A stretch of 64,000 bases of DNA from Selenomonadales bacterium (GTDB taxonomy: Bacteria > Bacillota > Negativicutes > Sporomusales > UBA7701): NCBI GenBank assembly GCA_029975165.1, contig JARKPR010000035.1, forward strand, positions 78,227-142,226, given 5' to 3'. Both the position numbers and the translations under genes were made by a program. Shown piece after piece: positions 55,492 through 64,000 of this stretch; the first letter of the stretch is position 1, and each line of letters opens with the position of its first letter. The notes below the pieces were generated by a model. The model did no database searches, was not told the origin of the DNA, and saw only the letters and a list, made by a program, of their open reading frames with translations.

Positions 55492-56409
55492 TCAATGATC
55501 TTCCGCAGTTGGTGTTGTGGCGCTTGTGGCATTGCGACGATCGTTCAATTCAGTCATGAATTTAATGAAGGCTTGGGAGGCCCTGGATAAGTACTTGTCT
55601 TTTTTCCAGGCCAGGCCAAATTCGATGTGCAATGTTTCGGCGAGAGGTATGCCTGCGAAGTCTTTATTCTTGAAAGCGATCGTTTCAATCAGAAAGCAAA
55701 TGCCTATCCCTTTGGCTACGAGACCTTTCATGGTCTCGATCTGATCGGACGTCAGAATGATATTCGGGGTAAAGCCGTATTCCTTGCATTGTTCGAGGAT
55801 GAGTTTGCGATGATACGAGCTTTCCTTGAAAAGAATAAACGGTTCGCCCTTCAGCTCGGCCAAAGATACTGTGGCATTGCCTGCCAAAGGGTGATTCAGC
55901 GGCAGGCAGGCGGCAATCCTCTCTTTGGTGATCGGCAGGGATTCAAGGAGCGGCGAGGGATGATAGAGGTTGACAATCCCCAGGTCGAGCTCGCCCCGTT
56001 CCAATAATTGGCGGATATCGAAGGAGCCTTCCTCGACAATGGAGAGTTGCAAATTGGGGTAAAGTTCCTTGAAGCCGGCCAATATTTCGGGTAACAGAAC
56101 CGAGCTGGGCATTGGGGGGATGCCTACTTTGATGGTGCCTTTTTGCAGTTGACGGTAACTGTTTATTTCAGCGACGGCATCGTGCAGCAGATTCAGAACA
56201 TCGGATATTTTATGCAAAAAGACATGACCTTCGGCGGTCAATGAAAGCTGTTTCTGGCTGCGGTCGAAAAGCTGGATGTCCAGTTCGTCCTCCAGTTTCT
56301 GGATGGCCAACGTGACGGTTGATTGCGATACGTGCATTTGTTCGGCGGCTCGCGTGATGTTGTTCAGTTTTGCAACCATCTGGAAATATTCCAATTGTCG
56401 TAAGTCCAT
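55492..56409 (-). CDS. LysR-family transcription regulator
   Basis: 305 residues. N-terminal winged helix (LRQLEYFQMVAKLNNITRAA; MHVSQSTVTLAIQKLEDEL) and a C-terminal periplasmic-binding-like effector domain at about 92-295 (GTIKVGIPPMPSSVLLPEIL). ATG with GGAGGT upstream. Divergent from the cyclase-TctCBA-cupin-SDR operon starting at 56605, so most likely its regulator, with the inducer being the transported acid or an intermediate. Confidence 0.9.
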   Translation of the reverse strand: MDLRQLEYFQMVAKLNNITRAAEQMHVSQSTVTLAIQKLEDELDIQLFDRSQKQLSLTAEGHVFLHKISDVLNLLHDAVAEINSYRQLQKGTIKVGIPPMPSSVLLPEILAGFKELYPNLQLSIVEEGSFDIRQLLERGELDLGIVNLYHPSPLLESLPITKERIAACLPLNHPLAGNATVSLAELKGEPFILFKESSYHRKLILEQCKEYGFTPNIILTSDQIETMKGLVAKGIGICFLIETIAFKNKDFAGIPLAETLHIEFGLAWKKDKYLSRASQAFIKFMTELNDRRNATSATTPTAEDH

Positions 56410-56604
56410 AAATACCTCCGGGCAACCATTGGTTAAATTAATTATAACATTATGAATATATATTTTTTTTTATAGCAATTAAAAGTTATATTTTAGTTGG
56501 ATGATATTATTGAGTCATCGCCCGCAAAATAAGTGTTTCAGCTGTCAGGATGGTCATTGGGGGCGCCGTCCTTCGACAACATTTTGTAACTGGGGTGTGG
56601 TTAA
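56410..56604. promoter_or_regulatory. LysR/operon divergent control region
   Basis: 195 bp, very AT-rich in the middle. AACCATTGGTT at 56424-56434 is a small palindrome. ATAACATTATGAATAT near 56442 has T-N11-A character. These are candidate LysR sites; a strong -35/-10 was not found. Confidence 0.4.
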
Positions 56605-57273
56605 ATGCAGGAGATCATCGATTTGACTCTGCCGGTGAAAAAACACTGGCGATGGATGTTCAGCCGGACGACCGACCGCGATTATACGAGCGGCGGGCCG
56701 CTTAGGGAAGAAGTGGTGTATATGACGGTGCACAGCTTCACCCATATCGACCCGCCCTCCCACGCTTTCGCCGGCCGGCAGACCATCGATCAGGTTCCGC
56801 TCGCCGATCTTATCGGGACGGCCAAGATCCTCGATTTGTCGGCCAAAGAAGCCAACGCCGAAATTACCGGCGACGACCTCGAACGGACCGGCGTGCCTGT
56901 CGAACGCGGCGATATTGTCGTCGTCAAGACGTGCCAGGGCCGGAAGCAGAGCCTGGATACCGCGGAGTTCTGGACCACGTCGCCGTTTATGGCGGAGTCG
57001 GCGGGGCAGTGGCTGATCGACAAGGGCATCAAGGCGGCGGCGTTCGATTTTCCGCAGGATTATACCCTCAGACGGTTCTTTCTGGGCGACATCCCCGCCT
57101 TGGAGGAGATGACCATGCACAAGATGCTGCTGGGGGCGGGGATCATCCAGATAGAGTATATCACCAACACCCATCTGCTTACAGAGGACAGTATCCCTTT
57201 TTTCGCGATCCCTTTACGGCTGGAAGGTGCTTCGGGGTCGGCTGCGCGGGTATTTGCCATCCGCCGGCGCTGA
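56605..57273 (+). CDS. Cyclase family protein (kynurenine formamidase-like)
   Basis: 222 residues. Metal-dependent hydrolase; the HSFTHIDPPSH motif fits the HxGTHxDxPxH metal site with Phe in place of Gly. Other blocks: IIDLTLPVKKHWRW at the N-terminus, GIKAAAFDFPQDYTLRRFF, NTHLLTEDSIPFFAIPLRLEG near the end. ATG with GGGGTG nearby. First gene of a probable catabolic operon, 47 bp before tctC. The substrate may be a cyclic amide, lactone or arylformamide. Confidence 0.87.
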   Translation: MQEIIDLTLPVKKHWRWMFSRTTDRDYTSGGPLREEVVYMTVHSFTHIDPPSHAFAGRQTIDQVPLADLIGTAKILDLSAKEANAEITGDDLERTGVPVERGDIVVVKTCQGRKQSLDTAEFWTTSPFMAESAGQWLIDKGIKAAAFDFPQDYTLRRFFLGDIPALEEMTMHKMLLGAGIIQIEYITNTHLLTEDSIPFFAIPLRLEGASGSAARVFAIRRR

Positions 57274-57320
57274 ACTCGATTTGAAAATAAGTGCCTAGAA
57301 AACGAGAGGAGTTGTTAGGA

Positions 57321-58352
57321 ATGAGTAAGCGAAAGGCCTGGATCACCGTCGCCGTGGTGTTCTGTATGGCGGCAGCCTTGCTGCTCGGCGGCTGCGGCAA
57401 AGACAGCCAGGCGGAAAAATGGCCCACCCGGCCGATCACGATTGTTATCGGTTTTGCTCCGGGCGGCGGCATGGATGTCATGGCGCGGGCGCTGGCGCCG
57501 GAGATGGCCAAGAAGCTCGGCGTCGAGGTGGTTGTCCAGAATATGCCGGGCGCCGGCAGCGGGACGGCGGCCGATTATCTGATCAAGCAGCCGGCCGACG
57601 GGTATACGATCTTCGCGCCCAGCAGCGCGGTGGCAACTTTCCCGGCCATGGCCAATTCCAGTGTTACCAGTAAGCAGATGGGCATGCTGGCGATCCCGAT
57701 CATCGCCGAGCCCACGTTCCTGGTGCCCAAGGATTCGCCGCTGAAAGACATGAACGACCTGATCGCCCTGTGGAAGAAAGGCGGCTCGACGGCTTCCAAC
57801 ACCGGCGCGGGCGGCCTGTGGCACATTCCCCAGGTGCTGGCGGTCGGCGCCGTCGGCGGCAACGTGAAGTATGTCCCGTATCCCAGCGGCAAGGACACGG
57901 CGTTCGCCGTCGTCAAGGGCGAGGTCGACTGGGGCACCAGCGGCGCGCTGATGGAAGCCGGCGCGTTTATCAAGGACGGCCTTGTCCGCCCGCTGGCGAT
58001 TTTCTCCGATAAACCGTATCCGATGCCGGGCTACGGCGATATCCCGCCGATCACCAATTATATTCCCGCGCTAAAGGATAAGATTGTCGCCGGCGCCGGC
58101 TGGCGCGGCCTTGCCTACAAGAAGGGCATCCCGCAAGACAGGCTGGACAAGCTGCAGGAAGCCGTGAAGTACGCGTGCGAGTCGGAGAGCTTCAAAAAGA
58201 TGGTGAAGGAGAGCGGGCTGATATCGGCCAGCTATTACGGCGCCGATGCCGACAAGGTGTATGAGCAGACCATGCGCGTCCAGTCGTGGCTGTTGCACGA
58301 TTTGAAGATTTCCCGCCGTTCTCCGGAGGAAGTGGGCGTAGCCAGGCCTTGA
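57321..58352 (+). CDS. TctC-type solute-binding lipoprotein (Bug family)
   Basis: 343 residues. Signal with lipobox LLLGGCGKDS, then WPTRPITIVIGFAPGGGMDV, the family start motif, and MPGAGSGTAADYLIKQPADG. Binds an organic acid in the periplasm for the tripartite tricarboxylate transporter. ATG at 57321 chosen with GAGAGGAG upstream; a longer frame at 57291 has none. 35 bp before tctB. Confidence 0.92.
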   Translation: MSKRKAWITVAVVFCMAAALLLGGCGKDSQAEKWPTRPITIVIGFAPGGGMDVMARALAPEMAKKLGVEVVVQNMPGAGSGTAADYLIKQPADGYTIFAPSSAVATFPAMANSSVTSKQMGMLAIPIIAEPTFLVPKDSPLKDMNDLIALWKKGGSTASNTGAGGLWHIPQVLAVGAVGGNVKYVPYPSGKDTAFAVVKGEVDWGTSGALMEAGAFIKDGLVRPLAIFSDKPYPMPGYGDIPPITNYIPALKDKIVAGAGWRGLAYKKGIPQDRLDKLQEAVKYACESESFKKMVKESGLISASYYGADADKVYEQTMRVQSWLLHDLKISRRSPEEVGVARP

Positions 58353-58387
58353 TGAAACTTGCTTCGGCAAGGTAGGGAGATATTCGC

Positions 58388-58864
58388 ATGAAACTGACGC
58401 GCAATGACAAAGAGGTAATAGTCGGTTTTGTTCTCACCATCCTCGGGTTATACCTCATCCATTCGGCGCTGTCTATCAAGCAGGAAGCGGTCTTTATGGA
58501 GGGTGCCGGGGCGTTCCCGCTGATCGTGACGGTATTGTTCACCCTTTTCGCCGTGGCTCACCTGGTCGTCAGCCTTGTCAAAGGCGGGCGCCCGGATGGG
58601 GGCAAGCTGGCCGGTTCGTTCCGGGCGATGCTCAAAAACGCCGAGTTCCGGGAAGTTATGCTGGCGATCGGCGTCGTGTCCCTCTACATTTTCGTGGGCG
58701 TTACCTTCTTCGGCATCTACCTGACGGGAGCAATCCTGATGCTGGGCATCCTGTGGGGATTCGTCCCGCGGATGAAAAAGGTGGTAACATTAGTGGCGAC
58801 CGGGGCGGTAATCGCGACATTGTATTTGACGTTCACCGTGCTGTTCCGGTTGCCGATCTATTGA
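58388..58864 (+). CDS. TctB-type small membrane subunit
   Basis: 158 residues, four helices (VIVGFVLTILGLYLIHSAL; FPLIVTVLFTLFAVAHLVVS; VMLAIGVVSLYIFVGVTFFG; VTLVATGAVIATLYLTFTVL). GGGAGAT upstream. Small subunit of the tripartite tricarboxylate transporter, between tctC and tctA. Confidence 0.88.
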   Translation: MKLTRNDKEVIVGFVLTILGLYLIHSALSIKQEAVFMEGAGAFPLIVTVLFTLFAVAHLVVSLVKGGRPDGGKLAGSFRAMLKNAEFREVMLAIGVVSLYIFVGVTFFGIYLTGAILMLGILWGFVPRMKKVVTLVATGAVIATLYLTFTVLFRLPIY

Positions 58865-58900
58865 CCGGGGCAACGCTTGTGCGGTCTGGGAGATGAGCAA

Positions 58901-60403
58901 ATGGATATCGTTGCCAAAATATTCCTGGAAGTATTTTCGCCTTACGGATTGTTCCTGATTGTCACCGGGGTGGCCATCGGCATCGTAGGCGGCGCCCTGC
59001 CCGGCATTTCCTCGACGATGACGGTGGCGCTCGTGGCTACTTTTACTTTGTCGATGGACCCCTTCTGGGCTATCACCTTCCTGGCGGCCACCCAGGTGGG
59101 CAGCACTTACGGCGGCAGCATATCGGCCGTGGTGCTGAATATCCCCGGCACGCCGGCCTCGGCGCCGACGGCGATCGAGGGCTACGAGCTGGCCAAGAAG
59201 GGCGAGGCGGAGAAGACGCTCAGCGTGAATGTCATCTCGTCTTTCTGGGGCAATACCATCGGCGTGGTTTTGTTGCTGCTTGTCATGCCGGTCATGCTGA
59301 AGCTGGCGATGATCTTCGGGCCGTGGGAGCTCTTCTGGTTCGCGATGTTCGGGTTGATGATCTGCGCCAAGCTGTCGCGGGCGAATTTCCTCAAGGGCCT
59401 GATGGCGGCTTGTTTCGGGCTGCTGCTGTCGATGGTGGGCACCGACCCCATCTGGGGGGTGCCGCGGTTCACGTACGGCAGCACGTACCTGATGGACGGC
59501 ATCGGCCTGATCCCGGCGATGGTCGGCCTGTTCGGCATGGCGGAGGTTTTTTCGAGCCTCAAGGATTGCGGCTATGGCCAGATCCAGTTGAAGGGGGCCA
59601 GCCTGTTCCAGTTCGGCGAATGGGTCAGATACAAGTGGACGTCGTTGCGGGCGTCCGTTCTCGGGTTCCTTATCGGCGTAATACCGGGCGTCGGGGCCAA
59701 CATCGCCTGCTGGGTGGGCTACGATCACGCCTATTCGTCGAGCAAGGAAAAGGAGAAGTTCGGTACCGGTACTATCGAGGGGCTGGTGGGTTCGGAATCG
59801 GCCAATAACGCCTGCGTGCCGGGCGCCTTCGCGCCGCTTTTATCGCTGGGGGTTCCCGGCGATTCGGTAACGGCCGTGGTTTTGGGGATTTTGACCCTCC
59901 ACGGCGTGCAGGTCGGGCCGACCTTCCTCAATACCAACCCGCAATACCTGTACCACCTGGCTATGGCCATGTTTTTCGCGGGCGCCATCTTCCTGTTCGT
60001 CGGCACTTTTGTCGGCCGCGGCATCGTCAAGGTGCTGGCCGCCCCCCTGCCGGCGATCATGGCGGTGGTCATCCTGCTGTGCGTGATCGGCACTTACGCG
60101 GTAAACTTCCAGGTCATGGACGTGTACGTGATGTTCGCCTTCGGTCTTCTCGGCCTGGCCATGCGGGAGTTCAAGTTCCCGTCGGCGCCGCTCATCCTCG
60201 GCATCGTGCTGGGGGGCGAGCTGGCCGACGGCAACTTCCGCCGGGCGCTGATGGCCGGCAAGGGCAGTTTCGAGCCCTTTTTCACCAGGCCGATTTCGGC
60301 GGTCCTGATCGCCATCTTGATTCTGATCATCTTTATGGAATTCGCCTGGCCGCCGCTGAAGGCGTATCTGAAGAAGAGGCAAAAGGCCGGCAACGACGCC
60401 TGA
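58901..60403 (+). CDS. TctA-type large membrane subunit
   Basis: 500 residues, about 12 helices. Family features: GGALPGISSTMTVALVATFT, TYGGSISAVVLNIPGTPASA, GVIPGVGANIACWVGYDHAY and GVPGDSVTAVVLGILTLHG. Forms the Na+- or proton-driven channel with TctB. ATG at 58901 with GGGAG upstream; the ATG-like start at 58877 gives eight extra residues without support. Confidence 0.95.
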   Translation: MDIVAKIFLEVFSPYGLFLIVTGVAIGIVGGALPGISSTMTVALVATFTLSMDPFWAITFLAATQVGSTYGGSISAVVLNIPGTPASAPTAIEGYELAKKGEAEKTLSVNVISSFWGNTIGVVLLLLVMPVMLKLAMIFGPWELFWFAMFGLMICAKLSRANFLKGLMAACFGLLLSMVGTDPIWGVPRFTYGSTYLMDGIGLIPAMVGLFGMAEVFSSLKDCGYGQIQLKGASLFQFGEWVRYKWTSLRASVLGFLIGVIPGVGANIACWVGYDHAYSSSKEKEKFGTGTIEGLVGSESANNACVPGAFAPLLSLGVPGDSVTAVVLGILTLHGVQVGPTFLNTNPQYLYHLAMAMFFAGAIFLFVGTFVGRGIVKVLAAPLPAIMAVVILLCVIGTYAVNFQVMDVYVMFAFGLLGLAMREFKFPSAPLILGIVLGGELADGNFRRALMAGKGSFEPFFTRPISAVLIAILILIIFMEFAWPPLKAYLKKRQKAGNDA

Positions 60404-60447
60404 GCTTCAGCAAAAATAAGTTTCGTCGAAAATAAGGAGGAATATAC

Positions 60448-60876
60448 TTGCCTGACAAACATCGCGCCATCGTTATGTACCGGGATGAAGTGGAGAAAAA
60501 CGTCAACTACGAAAAGCAGCTGTCCCATCAATTCGGCATCGATATCAACACTTGCGGCAGCGAGGACCTGGTGATGAGCTTCGTGCGCATCCCGCCGGGA
60601 CACCGTTCCCGGGCCCATTACCATATCAACGCCGCGCTGGGCCAGTATTTTATCAAGGGCCAGGGCAAGTACTACATCGGCTGCGGCGTAGAAGGCGAGG
60701 AGTCGGCCTACGACCTGAAGCCCGGCACTTTCATCTATATCCCCAAGGGGGTCATCCATATCATCGAGAACACCGGCGACGAGGATATCGAGTCGATTGC
60801 CTGCTACGGCGGCGTTCCCAGCGGCGAAGCGACCGGGAAGTTTTTCTGCGAGGGGCCGCTCAAGGAGAACAAGTAA
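60448..60876 (+). CDS. Cupin-domain protein
   Basis: 142 residues, one cupin barrel: PPGHRSRAHYHINAALGQYF carries the His-rich first motif, and KPGTFIYIPKGVIHIIENTG the second. TTG start, with AAGGAGG seven bases upstream. Likely a metal-dependent isomerase, dioxygenase or sugar-binding role in the pathway served by the operon. Confidence 0.85.
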   Translation: MPDKHRAIVMYRDEVEKNVNYEKQLSHQFGIDINTCGSEDLVMSFVRIPPGHRSRAHYHINAALGQYFIKGQGKYYIGCGVEGEESAYDLKPGTFIYIPKGVIHIIENTGDEDIESIACYGGVPSGEATGKFFCEGPLKENK

Positions 60877-60892
60877 CGTAGGGGGAAGCCGT

Positions 60893-61654
60893 ATGGAGAA
60901 CCTGTTTTCGATCAAAGACCGGGTTATCATCGTCACCGGCAGCGCCCAGGGGATCGGGCTCACGTATGCGCGCGGGCTGGCCGGCCAGGGAGCGAAGCTG
61001 GCGCTGTGCGACCGCCAGGCCGACAAGCTGGCGGCGGCGCAGGCCGAGGTGGCCGCGGCCGGGGCCGAGGTTATGGCCGCGCCGGTGGATGTGACCAGCC
61101 CGGAGCAGGTGCAGGGCTTTGTGGCCCAGACGGTGGCCCGTTTCGGGCGTATCGACGCGCTGGTGAACAACGCCGGGGTGCTGCTGCGCCGCACGCCGGA
61201 AGAGATGACCGCCGACGAGTGGGATTTTATCCAGGACGTCAACGTCAGGGGAACGTTTCTGTTCGCGCAGGCCGTCGGCCGCGAGATGATAAAGCGCCGC
61301 GAGGGGGCGATCGTCAATATCGCTTCGATCGCCTCCCGGCAGGCTTTGAGCCTCCGGCTGGGCTACTGCACGTCCAAGGCGGCCGTCGAGCACTTCACCA
61401 GGACGCTGGCGTACGAATGGGGCCGGTATAACATCCGGGTGAATGCCATTGCCCCGGGGTATATCAAGTCCGACATGAACGCCGATCTGCGGGCCAATCC
61501 CGCGGTTTACGACAAGATGGTCAGCGAGGTGCCCCTGGGGCGCTTCGGCGAGGCCGACGATCTGCTGGGCACGATGGTGTTCCTTTGTTCGCCGGCCGCG
61601 GCGTACGTGAGCGGCCAGACCATTTATGTCGACGGGGGCAAGACCACTCAGTAG
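60893..61654 (+). CDS. SDR oxidoreductase
   Basis: 253 residues. NAD(P) site IVTGSAQGIGLTYARGLAG, NNAG (LVNNAGVLLRR), catalytic Ser/Tyr/Lys in NIASIASRQALSLRLGYCTSKAA, and YVSGQTIYVDGGKTTQ at the end. Classical short-chain dehydrogenase. ATG with AGGGGGAAG upstream, 16 bp after the cupin gene. Last gene of the operon; an adjacent minus-strand gene is truncated 37 bp beyond. Confidence 0.92.
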   Translation: MENLFSIKDRVIIVTGSAQGIGLTYARGLAGQGAKLALCDRQADKLAAAQAEVAAAGAEVMAAPVDVTSPEQVQGFVAQTVARFGRIDALVNNAGVLLRRTPEEMTADEWDFIQDVNVRGTFLFAQAVGREMIKRREGAIVNIASIASRQALSLRLGYCTSKAAVEHFTRTLAYEWGRYNIRVNAIAPGYIKSDMNADLRANPAVYDKMVSEVPLGRFGEADDLLGTMVFLCSPAAAYVSGQTIYVDGGKTTQ

Positions 61655-61690
61655 CGGCTGCAAGCAACACCGGGCGGCGGCCGGGCCGGA

Positions 61691-62209
61691 ATGCTCTTCG
61701 TTGGGCGCTGTGCGAAAATAGCCTGGTTGCCATTTGGGCGCGAGTTTTCCACCCATGGCGGTGAGAAAGGGGGCGCTGTTGTTGCCGGAAATCATGGAGA
61801 GGCCGGCGGCGCTCATGACCTGGGACGCGGCTGCGGCGTCGCCGGAGCAGGTGGTGCCGAAAATGGCGACCACGCCCGGATCGGAGACGATGCGCAACGC
61901 CGCGTTGGCACCGCCTTCGGGACGACAGCCCGTATCCTCGACAATCAGCTTCACCGGATGGCCGAAAAGCCTGTCGCCGCGTTGCGCCAAAGCCAGCTCC
62001 AGGCCGCGCATCTGTTCGGATCCCAGCACCGCGACCTTGCCGCTGAGCGCCTGGATGACGCCCAGGCGCACGGAAGCCCCGGCTGCGACATCCACACAGC
62101 CTAACGCGTCATTGCACTCGAATGTACGCTTTTCCCCAAACGGTCCGGCGATCAGGGCTGCCACGACTAGCCCCAGGATCGTAGCTACCGCAAGCATCGC
62201 GATGCGCAT
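61691..62209 (-). pseudogene. Truncated branched-chain amino-acid-type binding protein gene
   Basis: About 173 residues of an ABC-type periplasmic binding protein: membrane segment IAMLAVATILGLVVAALIAG, RLGVIQALSGKVAVLGSEQM, AIFGTTCSGDAAAASQVMSA, then it stops matching after PGYFRTAPNEE. The family needs about 350 residues. The frame continues only as antisense of the SDR gene, so the 3' half is missing; the break is at the SDR 3' end. Confidence 0.75.
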
Positions 62210-62848
62210 GAACGGATAAACTCCCGACTGGGCATATTGGCGCCCATATTTGGCATAAATCCAACACAAGCTTATCGATAATCATCATGCCTTCTGTCAA
62301 CAACAATTTTGCAGATCCTCTGTGAAAAGAACGATGATTTCCTGTTGGCTGGTGGCAAAGCAAAGCCTGAATCTTCACAACCGCCGCATGTTGCAGCGCG
62401 GATGCCTTGCTGTCGCAACAAGAGGATTGTCGCTCAGTTTCCGCGTAACCATGGTTTCGTTCTCACTTAGCGCTATTGACAAAGCGACCGCCAGATGAAG
62501 GATAAATAAAAATTCGAGCACCGCAAACTACTTTTCACAAAAGAGAGCACAGTCTTTCTGTTAATATAGGAATCGTTAGCTGAAGAAATTTTTATGAGGA
62601 TTTTCCCTTCCGCCAACTAGCACTGTCACTTTTAAAAGAGACTCATTCGATTTAAAAATATATATTGATTCTTGTTTTTACATATGCAATATGCATTGAA
62701 TTTGAATTAGTTGTGCGACAATCAATTCAAGTCGCAAGTCCCTTCTCCTTGACAAACGCATAGGCTGTCCAATTTAGAAGATAATATTCTTGGCATATGC
62801 AATGCTTTCCCTGCACCGTGGGGAAAAATTATGTTCAAGGAGAATCCA
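62210..62848. other. Intergenic region with nothing clear
   Basis: AT-rich between 62500 and 62720. A TTGACA at 62749-62754 lies 95 bp before the next gene, with only a weak -10 (ATTTAG) at 17-bp spacing. No gene, repeat or RNA recognised. Confidence 0.4.
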
Positions 62849-63277
62849 ATGTTAAAACATATGTCGCGCATCGTGCTTCTTCTCCTGGGTATCCTGGCGG
62901 TGGGCGTAGTGTCCGTTTCGGCTCAGGGACAATCGATCAAAACCATGCAAAAAGACGGACTCGGCGAGTATCTTGCCGACAGCAAGGGGATGACGCTGTA
63001 TTACTTCGTTAAGGATACCACCGGGCAATCCGTTTGCACTGGGGATTGCCTCACCAAATGGCCACCGCTTCTGACCGTCGGGGAGACGACCGTTGCGTCC
63101 GGGCTCAACGCCAAGGACTTCGGTGCACTGGAAACGCCCGACGGCAAGCAGGTGACCTTCCGCGGCTATCCCTTGTACCGATTCTTCAAGGACGCAACGC
63201 CCGGCGATACGAACGGTCAGGGGGTCGGTGGCATTTGGTTCGTCATCGATCCCCAGTCCTTTTCGCCGAAGCAGTAG
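62849..63277 (+). CDS. Secreted COG4315-type (Lipoprotein_15) protein
   Basis: 142 residues. Signal peptide at about 1-25 (LLLLGILAVGVVSVSA), then two short repeats of the family: ADSKGMTLYYFVKDTTG with CTGDCLTKWPPL, and TPDGKQVTFRGYPLYRFFKD. The CxxxC pair may be a disulfide. Function unknown in the family. ATG at 62849 with AAGGAG upstream; an ATG six codons earlier lacks a site. Confidence 0.8.
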   Translation: MLKHMSRIVLLLLGILAVGVVSVSAQGQSIKTMQKDGLGEYLADSKGMTLYYFVKDTTGQSVCTGDCLTKWPPLLTVGETTVASGLNAKDFGALETPDGKQVTFRGYPLYRFFKDATPGDTNGQGVGGIWFVIDPQSFSPKQ

Positions 63278-63303
63278 GCGATCGGGACGCGGCGACGCAA
63301 CAT

Positions 63304-63334
63304 CCGGCCCGCTTGTATTGGGCGAGCGGGCCGG
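63304..63334 (+). terminator. Possible hairpin after the secreted protein gene
   Basis: CCGGCCCGCT and AGCGGGCCGG form a ten-pair stem around 11 bases, 26 bp past the stop. The T-tail is weak. Confidence 0.4.
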
Positions 63335-63502
63335 TTGAATCCGAGAGATGCGGACGCAGTCTTCCCGTTTCGTCGCGTCAAGCGATTGCGGCGGGGCGTC
63401 TTCGCTTCGTCCTTGGGGACGCTGTGGAAGCGGTGGGGGAAATGCATGGCCGCGTGTCGCATGTCATTGCAAGCGGGGCCGTGCTGGGATGGGGCACGAA
63501 AC

Positions 63503-63543
63503 AAAAAAAACGGCCCGGTTGCTTTTGGCAACCGGGCCGTTTT
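63503..63543 (-). terminator. rRNA operon terminator
   Basis: On the minus strand AAAACGGCCCGGTTGCC ... GGCAACCGGGCCGTTTTTTTT, a long GC stem with eight Ts, just after the 5S gene. Confidence 0.9.
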
Positions 63544-63550
63544 GAAAAGA

Positions 63551-63667
63551 GCCCTGGCGGCGACCTACTTTCCCACGCAAGAGTACGCAGTATCATCGGC
63601 GAAGGTGGGCTTAACTTCCGAGTTCGGAATGGGGTCGGGTGTACCCCCACCTCTGTGACCACCAGGA
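63551..63667 (-). rRNA. rrf: 5S ribosomal RNA
   Basis: The minus strand begins TCCTGGTGGTCACAGAGG and ends with GTCGCCGCCAGGGC; it contains CCGAACTCGGAAGTTAAGCC, the typical 5S loop region. About 117 nt, end positions accurate to a few bases. It follows the 23S gene. Confidence 0.95.
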
Positions 63668-63714
63668 CAAATGTATAAGTTAAAATAAGGGATGGGATTG
63701 TTTGGATGGCAAAA

Positions 63715-64000
<286 letters not shown>

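Overview
The window reads as chromosome of a sporulating, diderm Firmicute of the Negativicutes (Sporomusa-like). The basis is mixed. Core genes are Firmicute-like (KimA, YitT, CdaR, PAS/PucR regulators), and there are two good Spo0A boxes. The same DNA encodes outer-membrane proteins: an FhaC/ShlB-type two-partner secretion pore and a YadA-type trimeric autotransporter. The backbone is GC-rich, while 36.9-48.7 kb is clearly AT-richer.

Layout. 0-5 kb: partial gltS glutamate symporter (minus) with a sigma54-type promoter, next to an operon of a PAS protein, a histidine kinase with a solute-binding sensor and a sigma54-dependent response regulator. 5-8.3 kb: type-4 uracil-DNA glycosylase, serS, FAH-family hydrolase. 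8.5-13.5 kb: potassium uptake, kimA beside a trkA-trkH operon. 13.6-16 kb: Fur-controlled feoA-feoB plus a tiny 8-cysteine protein. 16-21.4 kb: polysaccharide deacetylase, chemoreceptor, a Spo0A-box gene, yitT. 21.6-27.7 kb: ATP-dependent PEP carboxykinase, then glycerate kinase, CdaR regulator and GntP permease (a glycerate module). 28-33 kb: CheX-like protein, a second chemoreceptor, PAS-PucR regulator. 33-36.7 kb: membrane protein, P-II and Amt, carbon-nitrogen hydrolase.

36.7-55.5 kb is an accessory region starting at a selenocysteine tRNA gene. It holds TniQ and a beheaded TnsC/TniB ATPase, IS481 and IS256 fragments, a LytS/LytR-like pair, a two-partner secretion pore without its exoprotein, a Tat-exported phosphoesterase, a decayed retron-type reverse transcriptase, a small acyl-carrier/GNAT/adenylation cluster with two apparent single-base frameshifts, an exported 9-repeat protein and a trimeric autotransporter. 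The autotransporter has an unusual 78-residue tail beyond its membrane anchor. Arrays of a shared roughly 20-bp site (GGCCA..TTAT.CTTCC) mark three places and look like transposon ends.

55.5-61.7 kb: LysR regulator divergent from cyclase, tctC-tctB-tctA, cupin and SDR genes, one catabolic or transport operon. 61.7-64 kb: a truncated binding-protein gene, a secreted COG4315-type protein, and the 3' end of an rRNA operon (23S, 5S, terminator) on the minus strand.

The most noteworthy items are the autotransporter and repeat-protein pair, the sigma54/sensor/gltS circuit, the inverted-repeat-bounded element present three times with compensating arms, the tRNA-Sec-adjacent transposon remnant and the retron-type RT relic. 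No CRISPR array was seen. All calls come from reading the sequence; no database search was run.
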